From: Heliobacterium mobile
GTDB lineage: Bacteria; Bacillota; Desulfitobacteriia; Heliobacteriales; Heliobacteriaceae
Assembly (NCBI RefSeq): GCF_009720735.1
Contig: NZ_WNKU01000001.1
Coordinates: 124,001-188,000 of the forward strand
Direction: 5' to 3'
Length of the DNA: 64,000 nt
Made by a program: the position numbers and the translations under genes. Positions 52,925 through 62,049 of this stretch are shown here, in pieces. How positions within the stretch are numbered: position 1 is the stretch's first letter; each line of letters opens with the position of its first letter. The notes beneath the pieces were generated by a model. The model was not told the DNA's origin and searched no databases. It saw only the letters and a program-made list of their open reading frames with translations.

Positions 52925-53022
52925 CGTCGCCTTGCTTTCCTCCGCTGGTATGACCCAGGTCAGGTTCAAAGGGTTGAGAAACATCTTCTCTCTCAGCCGT
53001 ACGCCGGCACCCCTAGCAATAT
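52925..53022 (-). promoter_or_regulatory. TPP (THI-box) riboswitch
   Basis: The reverse strand reads GGGGTGCCGGCGTACGGCTG then AGAGAGAAG, later ACCCTTTGAACCTGACCTGG and GTCATACCAGCGGAGGAAAG. These are the conserved THI-box segments (GGGGUGC, CUGAGA, ACCCUUUGAACCUGA, GGUNAUACCAGCG, AGGGAA-like). It controls thiSGH through the terminator downstream. Confidence 0.96.
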
Positions 53023-53090
53023 CCTTATGAGGTTTACAAAACTAAATTTATTATATCCCGTAGGGTTGACAGGGGCAAGTCAAAATGGAG

Positions 53091-53411
53091 TTATTCATTG
53101 GTTCCTTTGTCGCGAACCTGACGGAGAGATTTGAAAATTCCGTAGGTCGTGCCGGAGACGCAAGAGACGTATACACCCAGTTCAGCGCCTTCTTTTATAG
53201 CGGTCCAAGTGAGACCGTCCCCTCGCCAAAGTCCGTATAAGCTTCCCCAAAAGAAGCCCGAAAAAACAAGGATGAACGGTTGGATGACTTTGAACGTAAC
53301 GGTCTCTTTTTGTAAAAAGTACTTAAAAAGTTCGACGGTAGACATGACCAGGACGGAAAGTACAGTTATCAGGTATTCATAACCGCTGCTGGCAGATGGA
53401 ATGGGATCCAA
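53091..53411 (-). CDS. Small membrane protein, holin-like in layout
   Basis: 106 residues with an N-terminal membrane segment (YLITVLSVLVMSTVELFKYF), a second (VIQPFILVFSGFFWGSLYGL) and a third, weaker one near the C-terminus, then a charged tail. I do not recognise the family; the size and topology recall phage holins, but no endolysin is nearby. A TTG start at 53411. Its ribosome site (GGGAGGTGG) is the 3' arm of the hairpin at 53418-53457 following the chemoreceptor gene. Confidence 0.65.
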   Translation of the reverse strand: MDPIPSASSGYEYLITVLSVLVMSTVELFKYFLQKETVTFKVIQPFILVFSGFFWGSLYGLWRGDGLTWTAIKEGAELGVYVSCVSGTTYGIFKSLRQVRDKGTNE

Positions 53412-53457
53412 AAAAAACCACCTCCCTTAGACGTAGGGTATGAACGTTAAGGGAGGT
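53409..53457 (-). terminator. Hairpin after the chemoreceptor gene whose 3' arm is the next gene's ribosome site
   Basis: On the reverse strand, ACCTCCCTTA (53457-53448), an 18-base loop, TAAGGGAGGT (53429-53420), then GGTTTTTTTTGG. It looks like an intrinsic terminator, yet the right arm is a strong Shine-Dalgarno sequence and the T-run includes the TTG start of the small membrane protein. Confidence 0.75.
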
Positions 53458-53469
53458 CTGTGATAGAGC

Positions 53470-55449
53470 TTATGAAATGCGAAATTCCTGAACGGCTCGT
53501 TGTAATTCCTCAGCCATTTTAGCGAGACTGCCGCTGGAGGCAGCGATCTCATCCATGGAAGCAGCTTGTTCTTCCGTGGCCGCTGCCACCGTTTGGGCCT
53601 CTTCCATGGTCGTCTTCACGATCTTTTGAACGTCTTCCATCTTTGTAACGATTTCCTGGCCGCCGGCAGAGATCTGTTGGATAGAAGCGGAGATTTCCCG
53701 GAACTGACCTTCTATCTCGTTGATCGATGTTTCGACGTTCATGAACTCCCGTCCTGCTGCTTTGGCGATCTTGGTGCCCGACTGGACTTCCTTGATCCCT
53801 GCATTCATGGATTCAACGGCCCGGTCCGTATCTTTTTGGATACTGTCGATGAGTTTCGCGATCTGGCGAGTTGATTCTTGAGATTGTTCGGCTAACTGTC
53901 GCACTTCTTCGGCGACGACAGCAAAACCTCGGCCTTGTTCACCGGCATGAGCCGCTTCGATGGCGGCGTTTAAAGCGAGTAGATTGGTCTGCCTGGCGAT
54001 CGAACTGATCGTTTCAACGATCTTCGTAATTTCCTCGGAACGCGCCTTGAGTTTCATTACCATTTCACCGGTGTTCATCACCGTATTCTCGGTACGACTC
54101 ATTTGATTGATGACGGCCTTCACAGCCCGGCTGCCTTTTTGTGCGGCTCCTGACATCTTTTCCGATGATTCTTCGACGGCTTTAGCGCCGACAGAGATGT
54201 CGAGCATTTCTTTAGACATCTGGCCGATGACGGCCGTCGCTTCTTTCACATCATTAAATTGTTCATCGGTCCCATGGGCGATGGAAGTGATCGATTCAGC
54301 CACTTGACCGGAGGTGAGGGAAGATTGCTCGGCACTGGCTGTAAGCTCTTGAGCGGAAGCGGCTACGGTTTCAGAGGAGTCCCACACATGTTTGACCAAA
54401 TTTCGCAGGTTCGCCACCATGATCGTGATGCTGTTGGCAAGAGCGGCCAATTCGGGAGCAGCTGATTCGGAGCGGAGAGCCCATTCATCAAGGGTCAAGT
54501 CGCCTTTAGCGATTGTATCTACTGCGGTGGATAGCTTTGTGATGGGATCGGTGATGTTTTTGGCCACGTATGTTACGATACCCGCCAGAAGCAACAAAGT
54601 GATCAACCCGATAGTGAGGGCTCGTACCCCTAAGCTGTTGATAGAGGCAAACAGTTCACTCGCTGGTGCTGTAGTCACAACGATCCAGCCGGCACGTCCT
54701 ACAGGGAGGGAAGAGTAAAATTTGTCGATACCTTGAAACCGCCGTTGCTCAAAGGTCGGTTGTCCACCGAGGAATTGTTCTCCTGCATCCTTCAGAGCGC
54801 CATTATCGACGGTGAGGATATTGTCCTTGGCGGTTAAGGTAGGATGGAGGATGAATTTTCCTTGCCGATCGAGGACAAAGGTATATCCGGCGTTGCTGGG
54901 TTTGATCTCGCTTAACGGTTTTTGTAACGCTTTAAAATCTAAGTCTGCTGCGACAACGCCGATGGTTTCATTGTTACGAATGATCGGGTGGGAAATAGTG
55001 ATCAGGGATTTTTGGTCTTTTGCATCGAAAAACACATCGGAGTAGGCAAACTCATGTTTAAGAGATCCTTTTTTATACCAGTCACTCTGACGGGGATCGG
55101 AAGAAAGATTGCGATGGGTACCGTCAATATAACGACCATCCATATGGCCGATGTAGATGTCCACAATCTCTTTGTGTTGGGTAAGGATATTTTCAAGATG
55201 ATGTTGGGCGCTTGCGTCTGTCAACATGCCTTCTGCGTAGAGGTCGGCCAATTCTGAAACGATAGCTTCCTTGTCGGTCATCCAGGTTTCGATGTCGTTT
55301 TTACCATCCTCCGTCGTTAATCGAAGGGTGGAACGAATTTGATCTTCCAGGGATGCTTTGGCGCCAGAGTAATTTGCAAAATTCATAATAGCGAGGCCGA
55401 TGAAAACCGGTATGAGGACGAATAGAAGAATTCTTGATCGCAAACTCAT
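53470..55449 (-). CDS. Methyl-accepting chemotaxis protein with double-Cache sensor
   Basis: 659 residues. TM1 at about 7-26, extracellular dCache-type domain about 35-275 ([37 protein letters not shown]), TM2 near 278-300, HAMP about 300-355, and a cytoplasmic signalling domain ending near 655 with the hairpin tip [20 protein letters not shown] followed by [16 protein letters not shown]. The sensed ligand is probably a small amino or carboxylic acid, an inference from the domain type. ATG at 55449; ribosome site AAAGGGG is 11 bases upstream. Confidence 0.95.
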   Translation of the reverse strand: MSLRSRILLFVLIPVFIGLAIMNFANYSGAKASLEDQIRSTLRLTTEDGKNDIETWMTDKEAIVSELADLYAEGMLTDASAQHHLENILTQHKEIVDIYIGHMDGRYIDGTHRNLSSDPRQSDWYKKGSLKHEFAYSDVFFDAKDQKSLITISHPIIRNNETIGVVAADLDFKALQKPLSEIKPSNAGYTFVLDRQGKFILHPTLTAKDNILTVDNGALKDAGEQFLGGQPTFEQRRFQGIDKFYSSLPVGRAGWIVVTTAPASELFASINSLGVRALTIGLITLLLLAGIVTYVAKNITDPITKLSTAVDTIAKGDLTLDEWALRSESAAPELAALANSITIMVANLRNLVKHVWDSSETVAASAQELTASAEQSSLTSGQVAESITSIAHGTDEQFNDVKEATAVIGQMSKEMLDISVGAKAVEESSEKMSGAAQKGSRAVKAVINQMSRTENTVMNTGEMVMKLKARSEEITKIVETISSIARQTNLLALNAAIEAAHAGEQGRGFAVVAEEVRQLAEQSQESTRQIAKLIDSIQKDTDRAVESMNAGIKEVQSGTKIAKAAGREFMNVETSINEIEGQFREISASIQQISAGGQEIVTKMEDVQKIVKTTMEEAQTVAAATEEQAASMDEIAASSGSLAKMAEELQRAVQEFRIS

Positions 55450-55625
55450 GGTGGAGACGCCCCTTTCCCATTATCCTGTCCACAGGTATATTGAATTCTG
55501 TTCGAATATTTTCGACATAACCTTACCGTTACCCTGCAAAAACCGAAGGGGGTTGCACTTTTTCTAGACAAAAATAGTACAAGGCTTGGCGATAATCGGT
55601 TCCCGCTTTAGTCAGTTAAGGACTT

Positions 55626-55653
55626 TTGAATTTTCGTTGAAGAGTGTTATAGT
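55626..55653 (+). promoter_or_regulatory. Candidate promoter of the ABC transporter operon
   Basis: TTGAAT (55626-55631), 16 bp, TATAGT (55648-55653), about 90 bp before the ATP-binding protein gene. The rest of the divergent spacer 55450-55744 shows nothing else. Confidence 0.45.
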
Positions 55654-55744
55654 TAAAATACCCTGCTGATTCCCTAGGTCTTTATTCATATGATCGCAGC
55701 TATTTTGGTATATGAATTTTATCGGTATAGGAAAGGTGCTGCCC

Positions 55745-56722
55745 ATGAGTATCATCATTGTCGATCATCTAGTAAAACGCTATGGAGATTTTGAAGCGGT
55801 GAAAGGGATATCCTTTCAAGTGGATAAAGGGGAAGTCTTCGGTTTTTTAGGCCCAAACGGGGCAGGAAAATCGACAACGATCAAGATCTTATGTACTTTG
55901 CTTACGATGACATCGGGAAAGGCGCTGCTGAACGGATACGATGTGAACAGAGAGCCGCTAAAGGTACGACAGTCCATCGGGTTGGTCTTTCAAGACTATT
56001 CCCTGGACGATCGGTTGACAGCGGAGGAGAATCTTTACTTTCATGGCATGCTCTATAACGTTCCTCGTGCTTTGCTTAAGGAACGGATGGAACAGGTCTT
56101 GGCGATGGTAGAGCTGACAGAACGTAGGAAAGACCTGGTTCGCAACTTTTCCGGCGGGATGAAACGCCGTCTCGAAATCGCCCGGGGGCTTTTGCATCAT
56201 CCTCAGGTGCTCTTTTTGGATGAACCGACGATTGGGTTGGATCCGCAGACCCGTAGTGCCATCTGGGAGCATGTCCTTCGCTTGCGCGATGAATTAGGCA
56301 TCACTGTTTTCATGACGACTCACTACATGGAAGAAGCAGAACACTGTGACCGTATCGCCATCATCGACCATGGAGAGATCGTGGCTCTCGATGCCCCGAA
56401 GGCTTTAAAAGAAGATATCGGTGGTGACATGGTCACCGTCACTACGACGAATAATAAACAGTTGGCCGAAGAAATCCGGCAACGCTATGGGATCCCTGTT
56501 GTCGAGGACGGAACGGTCTTACGGATGGAAGTGGAGGACGGGGCTTCTTTTGTTCCCCGGCTGGCCGTAGATTTTGCCGGTATGATCACCAGTGTGTCCG
56601 TCCACGAACCGACACTGGACGATGTTTTCTTAAAAACGACAGGCCGGGCGATCCGGGACGAACTGCTCGATGAAAAAGAGCGGTTCCGGCAGCGGAGACT
56701 GGGTCGGCGGAGGGGAAGATAA
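55745..56722 (+). CDS. ABC transporter ATP-binding protein (DrrA type)
   Basis: 325 residues. Walker A GPNGAGKSTT (about 38-47), Q-loop LVFQDYSLDDRLT, signature FSGGMKRRLEIARGL, Walker B VLFLDEPTIGLDP, and H-loop TTHYMEEAEHCD. The C-terminal 90 residues match the DrrA-like extension and end in a basic tail. It powers the ABC-2 permease encoded 2 bp downstream. The exported compound is unknown. ATG at 55745, preferred to the ATG at 55712 because GAAAGGTG precedes it. Confidence 0.93.
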   Translation: MSIIIVDHLVKRYGDFEAVKGISFQVDKGEVFGFLGPNGAGKSTTIKILCTLLTMTSGKALLNGYDVNREPLKVRQSIGLVFQDYSLDDRLTAEENLYFHGMLYNVPRALLKERMEQVLAMVELTERRKDLVRNFSGGMKRRLEIARGLLHHPQVLFLDEPTIGLDPQTRSAIWEHVLRLRDELGITVFMTTHYMEEAEHCDRIAIIDHGEIVALDAPKALKEDIGGDMVTVTTTNNKQLAEEIRQRYGIPVVEDGTVLRMEVEDGASFVPRLAVDFAGMITSVSVHEPTLDDVFLKTTGRAIRDELLDEKERFRQRRLGRRRGR

Positions 56723-56724
56723 TC

Positions 56725-57516
56725 ATGCTGGAAAGCGTTCTCAAGACCATCTATGTGATCTGGTACCGCGAGTTGATTCGCTTTTTCCGGGAAAAAAGCC
56801 AGTGGGCCGGTATGATCATGCAGCCCACCTTATATTTGACGTTCGTCGGTACAGGCATCGCCTCCGCCATGACCTTCCGTCAAGCTCCCGGCGGAACGCC
56901 CGTGGACTATATGACATTTATCTACCCGGGCATCATCGGCATGTCGGTGCTGTTTACGTCTATGTTTTCAGGGATCTCTATCATTTGGGACCGGGAGTTT
57001 GGTTTTTTGAAAGAAATTTTAGTGGCACCGGTTCCCCGTTGGGCCATCTCCGTCGGCAAAGCCTTAGGTATCGGCACGATCGTATCTTTTCAAGGGACGA
57101 TTCTGCTCATTCTGTCTCCTTTTGCCGGCTTGTCCCTCACCTTATGGACGGCTTTGAAGGTGCTGCCGATTTGTGCCCTCGTTGGTTTTGCCATCGGGCT
57201 TCTCGGCATTTCCATCGCTGGTCGAATGGAATCGATGCAGGGCTTTCAGTTGATCTCTAACTTTCTGACGATGCCCATGTTCTTTTTAAGCGGCGCCATG
57301 TTCCCTTTGCACAGTGCCCCTCAGTGGTTGCAAGTGCTCATGGTGATCGACCCGCTCACCTACGGCGTAGATGCCTTGAGAAACGCCATTTATGCAGGCA
57401 TCCCCGAAGCGCAGGCCATTCTTCAGCATAGTATTGCTTATGATCTAAGCATCGTAGGTCTTTTCTCCATAGTGACAGCGGCTACAGGAGTGACCGCTTT
57501 CAATCGTCAGGGATGA
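56725..57516 (+). CDS. ABC-2 type permease
   Basis: 263 residues with six predicted membrane segments. The ABC-2 signature region includes FLKEILVAPVPRWAISVGKA (about 93-112) and the MFFLSGAMFPLHSAPQWLQV segment near 190-209, typical of DrrB and NodJ-type exporters. Forms a transporter with the preceding ATPase. The start at 56725 follows GGGGAAG in the end of the ATPase gene. Confidence 0.92.
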   Translation: MLESVLKTIYVIWYRELIRFFREKSQWAGMIMQPTLYLTFVGTGIASAMTFRQAPGGTPVDYMTFIYPGIIGMSVLFTSMFSGISIIWDREFGFLKEILVAPVPRWAISVGKALGIGTIVSFQGTILLILSPFAGLSLTLWTALKVLPICALVGFAIGLLGISIAGRMESMQGFQLISNFLTMPMFFLSGAMFPLHSAPQWLQVLMVIDPLTYGVDALRNAIYAGIPEAQAILQHSIAYDLSIVGLFSIVTAATGVTAFNRQG

Positions 57517-57649
57517 TGGTTCGGTAAGCGTCGAGACCTTGTTAGCGGCCAAGGTAGTCGTCAAGTCGATTACCAGTAGTCTGGAGCTTTGCTTCACTGG
57601 GGTAGGTTGTGAGCCCGCATTGTAGGGAGAAAGAAGGATACTATGAATG

Positions 57650-57686
57650 TGAAAAAACGATAGCCTAGATGGCTATCGTTTTTCGT
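57650..57686. terminator. Bidirectional terminator between the ABC permease gene and serC
   Basis: GAAAAAACGATAGCC, loop TAGAT, GGCTATCGTTTTTC. Perfect stem with A- and T-runs between convergent genes. Confidence 0.9.
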
Positions 57687-57737
57687 GCTAAGAAGTTCTA
57701 TGGTGTTCAATAGAAGCCCTTTGATTGGGAAAAGGCT

Positions 57738-58826
57738 TTACCCGTTTTTCCGCATGAACTCTTTCATGAAGTCGGCCAGGGCTTGGCAGCCTTCCCGGCT
57801 CATGGCGTTGTAGGTGGAGGCCCGCATGCCGCCGACGGAACGGTGGCCTTTTAAGCCGATCATGCCTTGTTTCGTCGCTTCGCTGGCAAAAGTCTTTTCC
57901 AGGTCTTCGTTGGGCAGGCGGAAAGTAATATTCATCGTGGAGCGGCTGTCTTTGTCGGCATGGCCACTATAGAATCCGTTGCTGCCGTCGATGGTGTCGT
58001 AAATGAGAGCTGCTTTTTCCAGGTTGCGTTGTTCCATCGAAGCAAGCCCGCCTTGAGCTTTGAGCCACTTGAGGACTAGGTTGACCATGTAGACGGAGTA
58101 GGAGGGCGGCGTATTATAGAGAGAGTTGTTTTTCGCATGGATATCATAGCGCAGCATGGTGGGGATGTTCGTGGCGGCCTTTTCAATCATGTCCTGACGG
58201 ATGACGACGACAGTCACGCCGGAGGGGCCGAGGTTTTTCTGAGCGCCGGCATAGATCAGGGCGAATTTGCTGGCATCAAAAGGTTTGCAGAGGATGTCGC
58301 TGGACATGTCAGCGACGAGAGGAATGTTGCCGAAGTCAGGGAAGGATTGCCACTGGGTGCCGAAGATGGTGTTGTTCGAGGTGATGTGGACGTATGCAGG
58401 TGACTCGCTCAGTTGGATCTCTTCCAATGAAGGGATCCGTTTGTAGTTACCTTCTTGAGTTGTGGCAGCGATATGGGTTTGGCCCAACTTGGCTGCTTCT
58501 TTTTGGGCCTTTTCAGACCAGCTTCCGGTGAGGATGTAGTCAGCCCTTTGGCCGGGCTGCAGGAAGTTCATCGGAACCATGGCAAACTGGGTGCTGGCAC
58601 CGCCTTGCAGGAAGAGCACACGGTAATTATCGCCCAGGCCAAGCAGTTCTTTCATGTTGGCTTCGGCTTCATTATTGATGGCTTCATATTCTTTCGAACG
58701 GTGGCTCATTTCCATTACGGACATCCCCGAGCCCCGGTAGTTCAGCATTTCTCGCTGAGCTTCTTCGAGAACAGGCAGGGGAAGGGTAGCAGGTCCCGCA
58801 TTAAAGTTGAATACACGTTCCGTCAT
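57738..58826 (-). CDS. serC: Phosphoserine aminotransferase
   Basis: 362 residues, normal length. Class V aminotransferase with FNFNAGPATLP at the N-terminus, EMSHRSKEYEAI (39-50), FLQGGASTQFAMVPMN (72-87) and the PLP lysine K197 in YAGAQKNLGPSG. Converts 3-phosphohydroxypyruvate to phosphoserine and also serves pyridoxal phosphate synthesis. The ATG at 58826 lies behind GGGAGGAAAAGAAG; the upstream open frame to 59057 has no ribosome site and is not part of the protein. Confidence 0.96.
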   Translation of the reverse strand: MTERVFNFNAGPATLPLPVLEEAQREMLNYRGSGMSVMEMSHRSKEYEAINNEAEANMKELLGLGDNYRVLFLQGGASTQFAMVPMNFLQPGQRADYILTGSWSEKAQKEAAKLGQTHIAATTQEGNYKRIPSLEEIQLSESPAYVHITSNNTIFGTQWQSFPDFGNIPLVADMSSDILCKPFDASKFALIYAGAQKNLGPSGVTVVVIRQDMIEKAATNIPTMLRYDIHAKNNSLYNTPPSYSVYMVNLVLKWLKAQGGLASMEQRNLEKAALIYDTIDGSNGFYSGHADKDSRSTMNITFRLPNEDLEKTFASEATKQGMIGLKGHRSVGGMRASTYNAMSREGCQALADFMKEFMRKNG

Positions 58827-59013
58827 GGTTCTTCTTTTCCTCCCGATATGTAATGTTTGTTTGTAAACTAAAAATTTTTGAATATGCTTATTATATCTTG
58901 TCCACCGGTGGTACACAATGTTTGCGTGAGAAAAACTTTTTCTTTTTTTAGACACTGGTTCCAGCCGTTGTCCAAAATAATTGGCAACGAAATTATCGCG
59001 AACTATAAGAAGA

Positions 59014-59042
59014 AGGGATCGGACCATGACGATCCGATCCAT
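59014..59042 (-). terminator. Weak hairpin downstream of the secreted-protein gene
   Basis: GGATCGGA and TCCGATCC pair around a 9-base loop, about 60-85 bp past the stop. On the reverse strand it is followed by CTTCTTCTT rather than a clean T-run, so termination is uncertain. The rest of 58827-59099 shows nothing. Confidence 0.4.
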
Positions 59043-59099
59043 GCGGGCTTTTGGCAATTCTGTCTTATTACCTAACTTTACCTTTGCTAATTCAGCACA

Positions 59100-59855
59100 C
59101 TATGCTTGTTCTCTCGTTTTTTCCTTGAACCGCAACGTCGCGGCGTCCCATTCGAAGCGTATGTTTTCGCTTTGGCTGCTTTCCTGTTTGTACTCCGTCG
59201 GCATGACTTTTGGATCGCCCGGAGCGATGAATCGGGTAACCTTCCGGTGAACGATGATCACATCGGGCGATAGGCGTTCAAAGGTGTTTTCCTCATTGAC
59301 CTTATGCCAGTAGGGTCCCTGAGAATTTTCCCAGGCGTCATGCCAGTAATACTCACTCTTTTTTACATGAGCGAAGACTTGTTGGAAGGCGTTGTTTTCG
59401 TCGATACGGAAGATACGCTGCCAGGTGGTTTGTTCAAATCCGCCGAGTTTGTTGTCATACTCTTCTTCGATAGAGATCCCTTTTTGTGCGATTCCCGGAA
59501 GGTCTGTGGAAGAGAGAGAACGCAAGGAGGCCAAGTCTTGCGATACGGAAATCAGTCGACCGTTGGCTTTTTCAAAACCGGCTAGGAAAGAGCGGTTTTT
59601 TCCCAGGTTGATCCCTAAGATGATTTCTTCCCCGTCCAGGGGCGACGTTTCCATCGTTTGTTTTAACACACTCGTCGGCGTTAGGGACTGAGCTTCTTTT
59701 GCCTGCAGGGCACGACGAATCAACTCTTCGTCATTGGCTGTTTTATCGAAGGCTAAGGCAGGGATAGGTAGAAGGCTTGAAAATTTGATCAAAGCCACTA
59801 ATACCAGCACTGACAGGACGAAGACACCGGAAAAAAGGGAAGTTTTTCTTTTCAT
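59100..59855 (-). CDS. Secreted or membrane-anchored protein of unknown function
   Basis: 251 residues. Basic N-terminus then a hydrophobic segment (about 8-35, ending PIPALAF), which is a signal peptide with possible cleavage after ALA or an uncleaved anchor. The mature part is hydrophilic and rich in Trp, Tyr and acidic residues (WQRIFRIDENNAFQQVF, YYWHDAWENSQGPYWHKV, IVHRKVTRFIAPGDPKVM). No family recognised. The ATG at 59855 has AGGAGGTG 6-7 bases upstream, a near-ideal site. Located between serC and a divergent PHP gene. Confidence 0.75.
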   Translation of the reverse strand: MKRKTSLFSGVFVLSVLVLVALIKFSSLLPIPALAFDKTANDEELIRRALQAKEAQSLTPTSVLKQTMETSPLDGEEIILGINLGKNRSFLAGFEKANGRLISVSQDLASLRSLSSTDLPGIAQKGISIEEEYDNKLGGFEQTTWQRIFRIDENNAFQQVFAHVKKSEYYWHDAWENSQGPYWHKVNEENTFERLSPDVIIVHRKVTRFIAPGDPKVMPTEYKQESSQSENIRFEWDAATLRFKEKTREQA

Positions 59856-59933
59856 GGCTGTCACCTCCTCCAAAAGTCCCTGTATATTATGCAGACCCTC
59901 TTTTAGAGGTGAATCCGATGGGAAGCCATCCCT

Positions 59934-59962
59934 TTGAAGTTGAATTCCAGTTCTGGTAAAAT
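59934..59962 (+). promoter_or_regulatory. Promoter of the PHP/YlbF/M55/bacillithiol operon
   Basis: TTGAAG (59934-59939), 17 bp spacer, TAAAAT (59957-59962), 53 bp before the first gene. Confidence 0.6.
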
Positions 59963-60015
59963 GGATGACAGGGGTTCATTCACCTAGCGATAAAAAAACC
60001 TGAAGGAGTATCAGC

Positions 60016-60777
60016 ATGCTCGTTGATTACCATGTACACGGCATCGGACACGGAACATCAAAACACACGGTGGAAGAGATTTCGGCTTATCTCGAAACGG
60101 CTCGAAAACGGGGAATCGCCCATGTTGGCTTTGCCGATCATGATCGTTACCTTGATGAATACAATGTGGAAGCTATCCGGGAAGCGGCTTTGCGTTATCC
60201 CGATGTACAGGTCCGCCTCGGCGTGGAGATCGATTACATTCGCAATGCCGATGATCTGTTACAAAAGATGACCAGCCAGTACCCCTTCGACTACGTGATC
60301 GGTTCAGTCCACAAAATCGAAGGCTGGGATTTTGATCACCCTGATTACATAGACAAGTATAACGATTGGGAAAATGATGAGCTATACCGTGCCTATTTCG
60401 CTCACATCAAAGAAGTGGCAGAAAAAGGACTCTTCAGCTTTATCGGACACCTCGATCTGATTAAAATCTTCAATTACCGCAGCAGTCGCCCTATCCTGGA
60501 ACTGGCTGAAGAGGCTCTCCAAGCGATCAGCAAATCGGGGCTGCCCTGTGAGATCAACACAAATGGACTGAACAAACCGGTCGCTGAAGTCTATCCACAA
60601 CGCATTCTTTTGGAACGATGCTTTGAGTTGAACATTCCGATCATCCTCAGTTCCGACGCCCACTTCTTCCATGAAGTCGGTCGCGACCTCGATAAGGCTC
60701 GTGAAATTGCCTGGTCTGTAGGCTACCGCAAAGTGGCCACCTTCCACCGGCGCAAGTGCTACATGGAGAACCTCTGA
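60016..60777 (+). CDS. PHP-domain phosphoesterase, histidinol-phosphatase (HisK/HisJ)-like
   Basis: 253 residues. Metal-binding motifs of the PHP family in order: DYHVHGIGH (H6, H8), FADHDRY, GVEIDYI, GSVHKIEGWDFD, GHLDLIK and SSDAHFFHEVG. Members hydrolyse histidinol phosphate to histidinol. No other his gene is nearby, so another phosphoester is possible. ATG at 60016 after TGAAGGAG. First gene of the operon that ends in bshA. Confidence 0.88.
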   Translation: MLVDYHVHGIGHGTSKHTVEEISAYLETARKRGIAHVGFADHDRYLDEYNVEAIREAALRYPDVQVRLGVEIDYIRNADDLLQKMTSQYPFDYVIGSVHKIEGWDFDHPDYIDKYNDWENDELYRAYFAHIKEVAEKGLFSFIGHLDLIKIFNYRSSRPILELAEEALQAISKSGLPCEINTNGLNKPVAEVYPQRILLERCFELNIPIILSSDAHFFHEVGRDLDKAREIAWSVGYRKVATFHRRKCYMENL

Positions 60778-60807
60778 TCAAAGTCTTCCATAAGGGATGG
60801 ATGAAAG

Positions 60808-61161
60808 ATGAACATACACGACCAAGCCCATCAACTGGCACGGTCCTTGAAAAACTCTGCCGAGTATCAAGAGCTTCTAACTGCAAAATCTAAGGTGGAA
60901 GCCATTCCAGAATCGAAAAAAATGCTCCACGATTTCCGGGCCAAGCAGTGGGAGTTGCAAAAGGTGACTTTATCAGGCCAACAGCCTACGGAAGCACAGT
61001 TGCAATCGTTTCAGCAGCTGGCGGGGCTGATCAGTCTACAGCCGTCACTGCAGGAGTACTTGATGGCTGAGTTTCGTTTCAGTCAACTGATGACCGATGT
61101 CCAGAAGATTTTGAGCGATGCAGTGAAGGATTGGCTTCCTGAGGAGTTGGGCAACCCATAA
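60808..61161 (+). CDS. YlbF/YmcA family helical protein
   Basis: 117 residues, entirely helical, with the family segment AHQLARSLKNSAEYQELL near the N-terminus and MLHDFRAKQWELQ and LMAEFRFSQLMTDVQKIL further on. In Bacillus YlbF, YmcA and YaaT form an [Fe-S]-containing complex that affects RNase Y and sporulation. The role of this copy is inferred only by family. ATG at 60808, 30 bp after the PHP gene. Confidence 0.85.
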   Translation: MNIHDQAHQLARSLKNSAEYQELLTAKSKVEAIPESKKMLHDFRAKQWELQKVTLSGQQPTEAQLQSFQQLAGLISLQPSLQEYLMAEFRFSQLMTDVQKILSDAVKDWLPEELGNP

Positions 61162-61182
61162 TAGCGGGGTGGTGGGGTATGG

Positions 61183-62010
61183 ATGCGCATCTATATATCC
61201 GCTGATTTGGAAGGAGTGGCCGGGGTGATATCCCCGGCTCAATTATATTCTGGACCGGCCTATGAAGAGGCCTGCGCTCGAATGACCTTGGAGGTGGCTG
61301 CCGCCGTTAGAGGAGCGCAGAATGCTGGTGCTGCCGACATTGTCATCAACGATGCTCACGAGTCGATGACCAACCTGCGTCTGGAAATGCTTCCTGCGGG
61401 AGTGCGCGTCATCACAGGCAAGCCAAAGCCATTAGGTATGATGTGCGCTATCGACGGCTCCTGGGATATGGCCTTTTTCATCGGTTATCACAGCCGCCAG
61501 GGGAGTTCCGGTATCCTGAGCCATTCCTATAGCGCCCGGCTGATCGAGCAGATTTTTTTAAACGGGGTTGAAGTGGGAGAACTAGCCTTCAATGCCGCTT
61601 TAGCGGGTTATTTCGGGGTGCCCGTCGCTTTGGTGACTGGCGATGAGGATCTGGCGAAAGAAGCTTCCGCTCAACTCGTGGGAACTCGATTTATTTCGGT
61701 AAAAAGAGCCTTGAGCCGGCAAGCCGCCGATACGATGCTGCCATCAGAGGCGCAGAAGGCGATTGAGGCGGCCGCTTTTACCGTGGTAAAGGACTGGCAA
61801 AAGGGAAGCGGCGAGGTCCAGACATGGTGTCCAGAAAGTCCCTATCGTTTGCTGGTGGAGTTTCACTCTCCCGTCATGGCCGACATGGTTGCCTTTATGC
61901 CGGAAGTGCAGCGCAAGAGAGCCAACCAGGTTGAACTCGTTCGGGAGGACTTGCCTGACCTCTTTAGAGCTTTTCAGGCGATGCTGGTTTTGGCCGGAGC
62001 GATGGCCTAA
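61183..62010 (+). CDS. M55 family D-aminopeptidase (DppA-like)
   Basis: 275 residues. The zinc-binding motif near the N-terminus is SADLEGVAG (D8, E10). Others are NDAHESMTNL (about 59-68), FFIGYHSRQG, HSYSARLIEQIFLNGVEVGE, and LVTGDEDLAKEA. DppA enzymes release D-alanine from D-Ala peptides, useful for recycling of peptidoglycan or cortex peptides. ATG at 61183 with GGGGTGGTGGGG just upstream. Confidence 0.92.
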   Translation: MRIYISADLEGVAGVISPAQLYSGPAYEEACARMTLEVAAAVRGAQNAGAADIVINDAHESMTNLRLEMLPAGVRVITGKPKPLGMMCAIDGSWDMAFFIGYHSRQGSSGILSHSYSARLIEQIFLNGVEVGELAFNAALAGYFGVPVALVTGDEDLAKEASAQLVGTRFISVKRALSRQAADTMLPSEAQKAIEAAAFTVVKDWQKGSGEVQTWCPESPYRLLVEFHSPVMADMVAFMPEVQRKRANQVELVREDLPDLFRAFQAMLVLAGAMA

Positions 62011-62049
62011 GAAACCGAACCGAAATGCCTGGAAAGAAGGTAGCTTAAT

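Noticed and set aside
53091-53411. Prophage holin
   Set aside because: Topology is similar, but there is no endolysin, integrase or other phage gene nearby, so only 'holin-like' is used.
58827-59057. N-terminal extension of SerC (77 residues)
   Set aside because: No ribosome site and the sequence is unlike the family; the ATG at 58826 gives the standard N-terminus.
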